DNA of 64,000 nt from Thecamonas trahens ATCC 50062. Its lineage: Eukaryota > Apusozoa > Apusomonadida > Apusomonadidae. The notes beneath the pieces were generated by a model. It was not told the DNA's origin. It worked only from the letters and a program-made list of their open reading frames with translations, and searched no databases. Location: NCBI RefSeq assembly GCF_000142905.1, contig NW_013657677.1:585167-649166 (forward strand), in the 5' to 3' direction. Positions 10,801 to 18,398 of the stretch are shown one piece after another. The translations under genes were made by a program, and so were the position numbers. Position 1 is the first letter of the stretch. Every line of letters starts with the position of its first letter.

Positions 10801-11652
10801 AAGAGCTTGGCAGGTGCTGATGAGGACCTTACTGGCAAGGTTGGCGCGAGCGGCGTCGAGGGCGACGAGGACGGCGGCGGCGGCGTGCGGCGCGGGGCTC
10901 AGTAGTGAAGGGGTGGCGGCGCGGACGAGCAAGACAGCACCATACCAGGCTGACGGAGCAGCAAGGACTTGATTGAGTGCTAGCGGAATATCAGCCTTCG
11001 GGCCAAGCGCAGCGGAGAGTGCCTCGTCCAGAAGTGGGGCCGGGGCGGCGGTGCCAAGCAGACGCGCCTCGAGGGCGTGGACAGCGGCAGTCAGCTCGGC
11101 AGCGTAGAAGCGGAGAGCAAGCGGGGCCGATCTGCGGACGCGCGACGAGACGCGGTCGGCGAGCGAGAGAAGCCCCAAGAGCGGGTCGGCAAGGCCGGCG
11201 AGCTGAGCATCATCCGGCAGCTCAGCGAGAGCGAGGAGCCAGGCTGATGCGAGAGCAGCGGCGAGATGAACCACATGCGGCTTGAAGGGCGCTTCAGCGA
11301 GGACATTGACAGCCGCGACAATAGCATCTGGCGAGAGCAATGATAAGCTCGGAAGCTGCGTATTGTGTGCAGCATGAAGCTGGGGATGTGTAAGAGCGAG
11401 GGCCATAGCCTCACACAGCCGAACATCGTCAAGGACAGCTTCCATGGCCACGGCAGTCTCTGCAGGCAGTGAGCCCTTCCCACCAGGAGGAAGGATGAGA
11501 CCACATGCAACAGCCGACTGTAGTCCACGGCGTAGGCAGTGCATGATCGGTGGTTGTGGCGGAGGAGGAGGAGGAGTGGGTCGCCATGTGGTATGGAGAG
11601 CCGAGGGGGCGCGACTGACGTGTTCATGCGGTGCCAGTGCGGGGGAATGCAT
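1864..11652 (-). CDS. Giant coiled-coil protein, about 3,260 residues, single exon
   Basis: This is one uninterrupted frame of 9.8 kb. The first ATG is at 11652, but a Pro-rich stretch follows it and later ATGs at 11544 and 11445 are plausible starts. Residues about 40-360 are Ala/Leu-rich helices without obvious heptads, possibly a helical-repeat head. From about residue 390 to the end the protein is dominated by Ala/Glu/Leu/Arg/Asp heptad-like sequence typical of long coiled coils, with Ser/Pro-rich breaks such as one near residue 510 (repeated S-P-T/P-R). No kinase, motor or GTPase motif is visible. It resembles golgins, centrosomal or tethering proteins only in general composition, so no specific family is claimed. 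The length and lack of introns are striking. Confidence 0.8.
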   Translation of the reverse strand: MHSPALAPHEHVSRAPSALHTTWRPTPPPPPPQPPIMHCLRRGLQSAVACGLILPPGGKGSLPAETAVAMEAVLDDVRLCEAMALALTHPQLHAAHNTQLPSLSLLSPDAIVAAVNVLAEAPFKPHVVHLAAALASAWLLALAELPDDAQLAGLADPLLGLLSLADRVSSRVRRSAPLALRFYAAELTAAVHALEARLLGTAAPAPLLDEALSAALGPKADIPLALNQVLAAPSAWYGAVLLVRAATPSLLSPAPHAAAAVLVALDAARANLASKVLISTCQALALATAACPSVDRAVALVAGSSASGGLPLGLADLAVYDACHAANHNADVCSAASAAIAFVRSELPTPRPALAAALADAESLNAPAPTGNIGYAAQVEAAAAIAEPAYADSLAKHLAAREQDLEVKLQKTAASLSDEVVHSATLTQDLASTRAELDEYKARHAAACSRVEELEATTTGLAAELAETRDALAAQTRATRAAELLRTMAEAELLSRSSQPVSAPPTPPRSPSPTPRHEIGVTHLQALNSRLELLQAENAELLKANKKASGLRARLRQVQAANDELEDAMAATRSDVVAAQVRLTSLEKALTGEMLAHDNTLASHLATLGDLLRTLDAPLADSLSASSTPQLGSNASTPSEGADVLDRLRLVQWRREHVIQQIQIQAHQLEDLLARLSSSVVAQSTSIDSLTSRLELVDAARREADAQVGQLTEHLNVGLAQEASLLEGKEAAEKALDDLRSSLSAVVANQAAATSLTTSRSSASSALLTAAISKASDVAAQLTLDAASTHAALDALTVADSDATTVAASSLALSSTLAAHEPPAVQESLDELDAEYQAALDAFRSLQDSLPEETDVRDTLVAQSELLGKLARLGAERQAVLETALSNALASVAATHDSTHAATEDRIAALAARIEAARASSADGRDALLASRQDAARLLEHMSMMQGLLLAEQVSAFKTLQAREADLLALLSSVAASPSETSSVRASWDEYTLSLAEFEALVSVPDLEPAFAVVAEAEAETTAARAAQLSASSALLDVKIAALRAAAGALENTLNDSASALNRSASFDAVSFESAQAALHAEADADAQLDALRAQAEANVAAGNAVANFIARVAAELAATGSPLDRALANVDAARASVNAAALSQATAAKETANDAVAAMLQQLSGATSKGVKARIRLETSLATSRAEATAAASRSAAAAKLALLDRLAAALTDAAPTSEAAVEAVIADFRAEHVARASEADETATQLAAAALADHQARLKTIDDPQLFDATMAEIAALKTRASHAHFERLDELHTHVALIESASVANVLARADAVQAATAKLLAESAAATERSELDLRTQLQSKLTGIMAELETKKLSERRQGQLLAAMAEAKARSVAEIDALHHAHQRCAAAAEALLASSCTAAVAQSSPLPQYTRSLASALRDAATDVGGEARKLRDSLTKTRLDSASVRSVLHAVEELSERYEAELDRIHDAGHDQLAAELSASQKATSAKVSHIANKLRAAREAAMDRGARNLDMLKLQLAAGPSASRSPRGVALAADATEELAGQLGEVQDELSRVRHEANESQFQLHRLHALTTAQLRSMADDDGDAPSPNGTEPDYFAYTIGASLAQALADADARMARLALAHKAEKSVLEARLADAGSDGEARAVEAALEDKAIIHDAVHAAHVIVRRAIVDAQGVPPTQAARALREARGRLADIYAAKAEAYTTGMTATLAGVQAELAVAEPGSARAKVLTQRVDDLQREANVWHRAAETGRTAADGQLGRLLEFMMEAEAAQDDAERVAADSVVRRVAQRERSASRETEALLRAMPGSQSDGPAAARTVAHLRQRQTRSNSIHSAHLAAVRERLDELKTVQPSPNLNESRRMFAETQRALHQMVALADEHAIEQDARIASLVDQLALATKERAVLAADARELRESRTQLAAQVSRLSALHEADLKAQASSLDALLTEMTSASGVAPTAGPRFEDMAAEAPWQARTRAQPQAQAQENHTQPDDDTPLVATLAPASVVAAPAPALPAASLDDVLGVLGDHYEALREANALSTSAMLADIATHAAQAGAGPVQAQVCAELSRAAEAAGAERDSVLVAKIEFLARAKAEAGVWAAASGAPLSDLGALLTAASQRVQGEFEATSAEVARAADAEIAALSRQLLEVTKPAQQAKLMAKLEGAREAKAASLASLDASNDVAADVLSDMLAEHRAAMVPAEVAVKMGVPAPDAAETRARVAALREALAACESSGRADLAETRRIVLEAEEVARAHDHGLVARASAVEHAVARLKGAELEAGMEAAAEWRQAAHATSIDMVKTLRDELAASKAALAELEVRTQTTSQSLLNTRRELDEEQSQLNQSRKTLDETNQVLQATQDALAMLDSTLAEQASSALADLNAALANAGLDEARAAGSSALFEVSSRPESSSAAVADARRLSKSGTSVADTFATLEAGLARSTEAIASLSEALRTSESGLDTSRARCLALLGERDAALDAVDDLAAMLRWYAAEAVDAGRSRVGMLDELRVAVSNADGVANNDVAVNKTETELCRKAHGVTSWLREPLLPVPFEAALASTIRLLESQAEVLGRLAEVESSVGESLDVADTTLLVPAGGAKAVAESLVAARVVAEALSNSPTPAQAIDALDEVEAKAGQTEGGRQVVAMLRHLVSGQRALAPQAYVRRWAYQLARSRADSARVSRVLDKVHAVGGGERGLRLARTLLGVPPEVTEAETSRQTEAMHEANSVCKHVSEQAHSVMAGLEAAGDEGAAAVREVIREHDAAAAERLDLLAHLQAVLRSEIEAEDLGQGHDADDHSDVEDNVVAVRSGDGQLVPLTVSAATVDEVEPAAMMLRRRLRGLAHEPGHSVESAVEEVDAVFEGLPSEHPAVLGAKLESVRVYHAQRRAANATALLQASQQLAKAQSSVRLDGTVSPGLMRTVKNAKAALQRELKRAQTETALLQEIEAETKASIASESLRVVSKEEEALGPDELQQLVGSLKSRVRRLARLEEVQVSNQNASGEVVSAVSALLLDEMDATRRLQHEKQMMEEEAAAAEEDKAQLAHSLYAAQNELASFKASAEHRKAIAVMESRLEELEAAAAEDPDNAELQAALAALRDELAAKEAEYELELALAKEIEAGFLAVKQKIHVTGRKERAALENERAQSAAMYDELLVEVEDLEAKVVALDAENSTLKRKLFQQGRRLSTSSGSVANEESRLAVIAAARAAREKQVSLKAKVTELESMLRVKSAMKPRAAAARSLNATP

Positions 11653-12137
11653 GGGGGGGGGTGGAGATGAACTGTGGCATGCTGAACAACCACATGCAGC
11701 TGATCAAGAATGGCACAATAAGAACATCATCAGTGTTGGTATTGTGTTGATGGGGAGAGGGAGAGGGGGGAGATGGATACTGATCTGACTTGGTGCAAGT
11801 TGTGTGCTTTGGTGCTGCTTATCCCGTACTGGGCCAGATCACGGTCACATCATGCCCCCTCCCTTCCCCCCCCTCCCCCCCCCCCCCCCCCCATCCTAAA
11901 CATCCCACACATGCGCTATCCATGCTATCCATCATATCAACCACTCCCACTACTACCCCCCCCCCCCCCCCCACTCATGCGCATTTCTGTCTCAATCATT
12001 TGTCCCCAGCGCACAGACACGACAATGTCGTGTCACACGAGTGACAAGAGGGAGGGGGAAGGGGGACGGAGGGGGCAGGGGAGGGGGACACACACTTCTC
12101 CGCATTTGCTGGCACAGCTGTCACAGGAAGGGGGACT
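11653..12137. promoter_or_regulatory. Divergent intergenic region with C-tracts
   Basis: The 485 bp between the divergently transcribed coiled-coil and LRR genes must hold both promoters. It contains poly-C runs at 11875-11892 (18 nt) and 11956-11972 (17 nt). No TATA box or defined factor site could be assigned. Confidence 0.4.
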
Positions 12138-14291
12138 ATGCCCAAGCTAACGGTGGACAAGATTGGGGCAAAGTTGGGAAAGGTATGTAGTGGGTGGTGG
12201 CTGGGTGGGAAGAGGGGAGAGGAGAGAGAGAGAGAGAGACAGAGAGAGTGTGTGTGTGCGAGGGGGGGGAGGGGCAAAGAGGTGTACTGATCAGGTGGAT
12301 AGCGTGTGGATCTGCGCAAGCTGGTGGAGGCTGATCTGTCGGGACACAAGATCAATGATCTGGGCTCATTCAAGAACTGTATCGCTCTGGAAGTGCTCTC
12401 GCTGGCAAACAACTACCTGACGCAGATGCGGCAGCTGAAGGGCCTGTTTGACGCGCCACGCCTGCGGATGCTTGACCTCTCGGGCAACCGACTTGCCAAA
12501 AAGTCGTCGTACCGGGCCGAGATCATCGCTAATCTGCCCTCGCTTGTCGAGCTCGACGGCGTGGCCATCACACGCGAGGAGCGCGACGCCGCCTTTCTCA
12601 AGTTTCCTCATCTTTTGCCGCACGGCAAGTTGCCAACGCTACCGTCGTCTGCCGATGTGGCAGGCTCGTCGGCGGCCACCCGCGCCGCGCCGTCTGAGCC
12701 GCAGGCTGCCGCCGCTGATGTAGTTGTCTCGGCCGATGACAAGGAGCGTGTGGCTGCCCTCCTTGCCGGCGAAAAACGGCAGAGCGGTTTTTCACTCGCT
12801 GCCGATGCCGATGCCGATGCCGATGATGACGATACCAACGATGTCGCGGACGCTGACGATGCCAGTACAGGGTGCGCAAGCGCCGACGAGGCCAATGTCG
12901 CCGTCGCCGTGGTTAAGGGTAAGGATGAGGCCGCCGACGCCGCCGGAGCCGCTGGTCCCGATGCCCCGTCGCCCGGCACCACTGTCATCAAGCGGCGGCG
13001 GAAGAAGCGACGTCGCAAGATACCCGACACAGAAGAGGTCAAGGCGCAGGAAAAGTCGGCTTTTGACTCGTTGACCGAGCCAAAGCCCAAGGCAGAGCCC
13101 GAGCCCGAGCCCGAGATTGTGCCGTCTGGCGCCGCAGCCAGCGGAACGCTACAGATGTCCGACGATGACAACGACGAGAGCGATGAGGCCGATGAGCATG
13201 CTACTCCGCTTCCTGACTCGGACGAGGAGGAGGCGCTGCTGTTCCCCAACGGGCGGCCCGCTGCAGGCGCGAAAGCCTCCGGCGAGAGCGACGACGATGG
13301 CGGCAGTGAGAGCAGCGGCTCGGCATTGTCGACCTCGCCGCCGTCGAAGGCCAAGTCAACCGAGGTTTACTCAACGCTCTTTGGCGACGACGACAGCGAG
13401 GAGCTTCCGGAAGCCACCGGCCCGTCGCTCTTTGCAAGTGCACACGGCGTCGATGCTGTGCCGGAGCCGGACTTGGACGAGGCACCGCCGTCGCCGCCGG
13501 CACCTACAGAAAAGCCGATCTTTGCCAACATCGAGCCGGATCCGGTCTTGCTTGAGGCGTTGCGCAAGCTGCCCGGAGCACACCGCAGCGCGAGCGGGCT
13601 GCCGTCGTGTGTGCACTTTGACATCGAGCTCGCTGCAGCGCGAATGGTGCTGACGCTTGGCGTGACGCCGGCCGGTCTGCGGATGGCGCGCGGCCAGCTC
13701 GGCAAGCCGCTGGTGGTGGTGAAGGGCACCCGGATGGCGTGGCTGAGCTGGCTCATGGGTCGAGTCTCGGCGCAAACGGCGCTTGTCGGCGGAGGGCTCT
13801 CGGCTGTCGGCGCCGACGCGCTTGCGCTTGCCTTTCTCAACTCGTTCGACATGGAGACCGCCAACGCGCTGGCAGAGCCTGCGACTGCGGCGCAGCCAGA
13901 TGGCGACGGCGACGACTCGTACTATGACGACTACGAGTATGGATACTCGGACGACGAGGATGATGGCATCAACATCGCGACCTGCTTCCGCGACTTTGTC
14001 AAGCATTGGGATCCGTCGGCCGGCGTCGTCGGCCACGTCATGTTCCGTATCGAGGACGACCCAATTCCCGACGTCGATGTGGTCATTGGCGCCGACGCCG
14101 TGTCAATCGTCAAGGCCGAGCTTCCGCCGTCGGCGTACCTCACCGGCATTCGGCTGAACAAAGCTCAGGCAGTGGCGTTCCTTTCAGGCACCGCCCGGCC
14201 GGCGCAGCTCCTCGCATCGCCGCGCATCTCACTCTCGTCCCGCGAAGGCTTTAAGGACTTTTGTCGCGCCTTTCGGGCCAACTGGATGTAA
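12138..14291 (+). CDS. Leucine-rich-repeat protein with acidic linker
   Basis: Exon 1 is 12138-12182 (15 codons from ATG), the intron is 12183-12302 (GTATGT...ATAG), and exon 2 is 12303-14291. The junction keeps frame and gives 677 residues. The N-terminal 130 residues form SDS22/LRRC-like repeats (VDLRKLVEADLSGHKI, LEVLSLANNYL, LRMLDLSGNRL) closed by an LRR-cap-like segment (LPSLVELDGVAITREERDAA). This architecture is common in ciliary LRR proteins, but I cannot name the orthologue. The middle is Ala/Asp-rich with a basic patch (KRRRKKRRRK) that could be a nuclear signal. The C-terminal 230 residues look folded, include an acidic Tyr-rich run near 13915-13965, and match nothing I recognise. 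The last 41 nt overlap the convergent ADP-ribosylglycohydrolase frame. Confidence 0.82.
12183..12302 (+). other. Intron of the LRR gene (120 bp)
   Basis: The donor is GTATGT and the acceptor is GTGGATAG. It contains a GA/GT microsatellite (about 12222-12260). An alternative acceptor at 12294 would break the frame, so 12302 is preferred. Confidence 0.75.
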
Positions 14292-15387
14292 GCGATGCCA
14301 GCATGCCATCTGCCTGTGCCGCGTGCAGCCACTTGGGTCGAGTCTTGGGCCGACACTTGCGGACGGTGGCAACCATGGCGTGTGGCAAGCTGCAGTGCCC
14401 GACAAGGGCGCCAACCATACCGCCGGCAATCGCTGCGTTGGTATCGGTATCGCCGCCGAGCGCGAGAACAGCCTCCACCGTGGCAACGTACTCAGGCTCC
14501 GGATCCGCCAGAGTCCGGAACGCAAGCACAAAGCCGCACCGAACGTGGCCACCGAGCCGGCGGACGCTGGCGTTAAAGACAAGCTGGCTCTCGGGCTCGT
14601 CATCCAGCGCCTTGGCAATCCAATGGGCGACGAGGTCGAGTTCGTCGGAACCCTCGCTCTGGGCTGCGAGCTCAGCCAGCGCTGCCTCTGCCGACTCGCG
14701 GGCTGCGGCCTGTCGCGCCGCAAGGTCTACGACCCCACAATGTGACGCAGACGCGATGAGCGTGGCAAGTGCAGCGATGTATGCGACATTGGCAGCAACG
14801 CAGATGAGGTTAGGATGGGTCAACCGCGCGTCGGAGGCGGCGGCATCGACGATGACGGCGAGAGGAGCAAATGCAAAGCAGATTGCGAGCGGTATGGCGC
14901 GCATGAGCGCGCCGTTGCCCAGTGAAGCCATTGATCGGCGGGCGGCAGTTTTGGCCATCAGCGCCGCCGTAACTGGCACGATCGATGGGGACGGCCGAGC
15001 TTGCCGCCCACGCGGCGCGGCGACGCCGACGGACGCGCGCACAGTGTTGCCGATGTCTGGCGGGTTGCTCGCCTTCCATCGGCCGTAGGCGAGCGCCACG
15101 GCGTTAGCCGGAAAACAGCTGGCCCGATTGGCAAGAGGCTGTTCGGCCAGGGCCAGACCGAGCGCAAGCGCCATCTCCGAGTCGTCGGTCACCTGTCCGC
15201 GACGCAGGTTGTTCTTCCCCCCTCCAGGCAGGGTCATGGCATGGCGGGCACCGCTACGGTCCCATTCTGCTGGCGCAAACTCCAGCACCGCGCCAGCGGC
15301 GTCGGCCACAAAAGCTCCCCACAGCGCGCCATAAGCAGCTTCCTCACAAGCATCACAGGATGGGTACTCGTCGCCGTCGTCGGCCAT
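14251..15387 (-). CDS. ADP-ribosylglycohydrolase (ARH/DraG family)
   Basis: The protein has 378 residues from the ATG at 15385-15387. The frame is open 47 codons further upstream, but that part is low complexity. The family's two Mg-binding signatures are present: GQVTDDSEMALAL (residues 64-76) and GGDTDTNAAIAGG (from about 311). ARH enzymes hydrolyse ADP-ribose from modified Arg or Ser residues or related conjugates; the acceptor specificity cannot be read here. Family members are usually about 300-380 residues, so this is full length. The C-terminal 41 nt of coding sequence overlap the end of the convergent LRR gene. A 14-G run at 15433-15446 sits just upstream of the start, in the 238-bp divergent space shared with the ankyrin gene. 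Confidence 0.9.
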   Translation of the reverse strand: MADDGDEYPSCDACEEAAYGALWGAFVADAAGAVLEFAPAEWDRSGARHAMTLPGGGKNNLRRGQVTDDSEMALALGLALAEQPLANRASCFPANAVALAYGRWKASNPPDIGNTVRASVGVAAPRGRQARPSPSIVPVTAALMAKTAARRSMASLGNGALMRAIPLAICFAFAPLAVIVDAAASDARLTHPNLICVAANVAYIAALATLIASASHCGVVDLAARQAAARESAEAALAELAAQSEGSDELDLVAHWIAKALDDEPESQLVFNASVRRLGGHVRCGFVLAFRTLADPEPEYVATVEAVLALGGDTDTNAAIAGGMVGALVGHCSLPHAMVATVRKCRPKTRPKWLHAAQADGMLASLTSSWPERRDKSP

Positions 15388-15625
15388 GGCATGCGACACG
15401 AGTGAGATGTCAGATGCGGAAAGCGGTGGGAAGGGGGGGGGGGGGGTCAATTTGCTGTGCTTGTTGTGGCTGATTGACCGAGACATGACCGCACAATAGA
15501 AGGCAGTGCGGCGCATTTTTTTTTTCACCGCAGAGACGTTTGCCTCACCACCGTGTCACCTGATATTGCTCAGAGGCGAGCGAATGGGTGAGGTGCACAC
15601 TCCTCGCGTAGCCAAACGTGTCGAG

Positions 15626-18247
15626 ATGGGCGGAGCTGCGTCGTGTAGTCGGGGGCATGTTGTACCAGAAGGCGCAATACCAAGTTGGGGCGTGTCTGCC
15701 GAGACTGCGTTTCTGCAGGCGTGTGCTCGTGGGCGGTGCCAAGCGGTGCGGGCCGGGCTTGGAGCCGGAGTGTCGCTGCTTGCGACCGACGACCGCGGGC
15801 GACATGGCTTGCACATTGCGGCACTACATGGAAACACGGCGGTTGCCAAGTTGCTAGTGGCGCATGACAACCGTGTGTGGTCGTCAGGCGAGAGCGTGGA
15901 CCGCGGTCGACTGGTGGATGTGGTGGACGAAGATGGTCACACGGCCCTGCATCTGGCGGCCGGAGGGAGCAAGCTCTCTCTGGTCAAGTGGCTCGTCCTG
16001 CACGCAGGATCCAACGTGACGACGCGAAGCAACAAAGGCATGACAGCGTTGCATGTGGCGTGTGGTGCAGAGAGCCGATCGCTTGCTATTGTCAAGTGGC
16101 TGGTCGAGGCCGGGGCGGCGGCGGTGGAAGCAAGGTCGGAGAAGGGCATCACCCCGCTACACGTGGCGGCCATCCACGGGCGGCCGGAGGTGGTGCGGTG
16201 GCTGGTGGAGTCTACAGGCGCACGTGTGGATACGGTGGAAGAAAACTCGCGGACGGCGCTGGCGCTGGCATGCGTCATGGGCCAGATTGAAGTTGTGCGG
16301 TGCATCAACTCGCTGTCCGCCACGCGGTCGCTGCAGATCGATGACCGGATCGGGCGGCACGGGCGAGCCAGCTTCACGAGGCTGCGGCTGGTGGACATGT
16401 GTATCTCATACAGTACCTCGTAGAGGAGTCGTCGGCGCAAGTGGAGGTGACTGACGACCTGGGACGGACGCCGCTCATGATCGCGGCCGAGAAGAACCGG
16501 AGGGCGGCGGTGGCGTGGCTGGTCAACAAAGCCGGAGCCAATGTGCACGCTACCGAACCCGAGTCTGGCGCTACGGCGCTGTACATGGCGTGCGCGGCGG
16601 GGGCGTTGTCCGTAGTCACTTTCTGGTGGAGCACGCGGGGCGCTGGACGTGTTCAAGCATGCGATGCTCCATGGGCTCGAGTCGTTTGCGCTGCAAGGCA
16701 ATCCTCTGCACGCGGCATGCCGCGAGGGCCACACCGAGGTGGTGCGGTACCTTGTACTTGTGGGCGGAATCTCGGCCAACTTGCGCGACAGTGCCCAACG
16801 AACGCCGCTGCACTGGGCGTGCCTTTGCGGGCACGTCGAGCTCGCGCAGCAGCTGATTGACGAGCTCGGGGCCGACGTGACAGCCAAGGACGCGGCCGGG
16901 CGACGGCCGTTCCACACCGCGTGCCATGCCGGCTCGCTCGAGACGGTGCGTGTTCTTCTGGATCATGTCATGGTGTGGGTCAACGAGCCAGACGAGCAGG
17001 GCCAGACGCCGGCACACATTGCCGCACTGCAGGGCCACCTTGATGTACTCAAGTACATTGTCAACCAGTCGCCGTCGAGCATGCCGCCGCCATCGACGCT
17101 GCCGAGCATCGTGGCGACCGGACACGTCCACATCATCCGGTTTCTCATCTCGACCGGACTCTCATTTGACGTCGAGTTCCCGGTCCTGGCGTACACGCCG
17201 CTGTTTGTGGCGGCGCGGCGTGGCGATGTTGACATGCTGCGGGTGCTGGTAGACGAGGGCTCGGCACAGGTCGGCTCGGCGTTTCCAGGCACGCAGTGCT
17301 TGGTGGCTGCAGCGCAGCGCGGACACTTGGCGGCAGTGCGATACTTTGTGGAGGAGATCGGTGTCAAGGAGGTTATCGATGAGTCGGTTTCCAAGTTTAC
17401 GGCGCTGCAGTCGGCGGCGTCGTCAGGGCGGGCCCATGTAGTCCGATACCTGGTGGCGCGTGGAACCGAGGTGGACGCAGCGTCGGGTCAGCCGCGAATG
17501 ACGGCGCTGTATCTCGCATGCCTCCGTGGGCACGTCGACATTGCGGCATTTCTCTTGCGTGCCGGTGCGGATGCCTCGGGCTCGCGCGGCCTTCTTCCGC
17601 TTCTCCACATTGCGGCGTCGTTTGAAAAGGCCAGCACCATTGCTTGGCTGCTCACGCACCCGGATGCACGGCGGGCAGTCAACGTCCATGAGCTCGACTC
17701 GCACAACAAGTCCGCGCTCTCTCGAGCGATCCGATCGTCCGAGGCGACGGCCGTGATGCTACTTCACGGGCGGGCGCTGGAGCCGTCGGACATCTTGGCA
17801 GTCATTAGCCCGACGGTCGGCCCGCACCTCGGCGTGGTGCACAGAATTCTCAACGGCGGCGTCGAGAACAATCTCTCGCGTGGTCTTGTCTTGATGTCGC
17901 GCGCTCCGGTGTCGCAGCCGTATTCTGCGGTACGCAAGACACTGTACTTTGCAGCCATCAACGACGCAGACTTTAAGCTCTACTCGACATCCGACGGCGA
18001 GTACGAGCTCGCGCACTCGTTTCCGCGGTCATCGATACTCCGAATCAAGCGGGCCGAGCCCGATCTTTCTGTATTTGCGCTCCACATCGACGGTCCCGCA
18101 ACGCTGCCTGGAGCCATCTCAGCCATCTCGCTCGCCAGCACCCCATCAACAGGCTCGCTCACCGCGCCACCTGCTCCCTTGGTCCTGCACTTTGATGCGC
18201 AGACCAGCGAGAATTGTACCGCATGGCTTGATGCTCTGAATAGATGA
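15626..18247 (+). CDS. Ankyrin-repeat protein with C-terminal PH-like domain (three apparent frameshifts)
   Basis: Ankyrin repeats run through three successive reading frames. Continuity returns if one base is added at each of three homopolymers: GGG at 16361-16363, TTT at 16620-16622 and GGGG at 16637-16640. The corrected length is 874 residues. Each junction then falls inside a normal ankyrin helix (for example SQLHEAAAGGH and FLVEHAGALDV), so under-called bases are more likely than a pseudogene. The start is taken as ATG 15626 because MGGAASC looks like a dual myristoylation/palmitoylation signal; ATG 15584 in the same frame is the alternative. About 15-18 ankyrin units are followed by about 110 residues ending in LVLHF...NCTAWLDALN, typical of the last strand and helix of a PH domain. 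A membrane-associated scaffold is inferred. Confidence 0.85.
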
Positions 18248-18398
18248 CATCAGGCGTTATTGGGCGTGTTATGAAACAAAAAAGACCTTCTGCATCGAGT
18301 GAGGCGTCGCGTGTGTGTGGGTGACCTGGCGCCGGTTCGAGCAAAGGCAGAGCTGTCGCCACACGTGTCGCTGCTCACAGTCCGAGGAGACTCTTCCT

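Noticed and set aside
18330-18350. tRNA-like GGTTCGAGC box
   Set aside because: No matching A box, acceptor stem or anticodon arm could be drawn around it.
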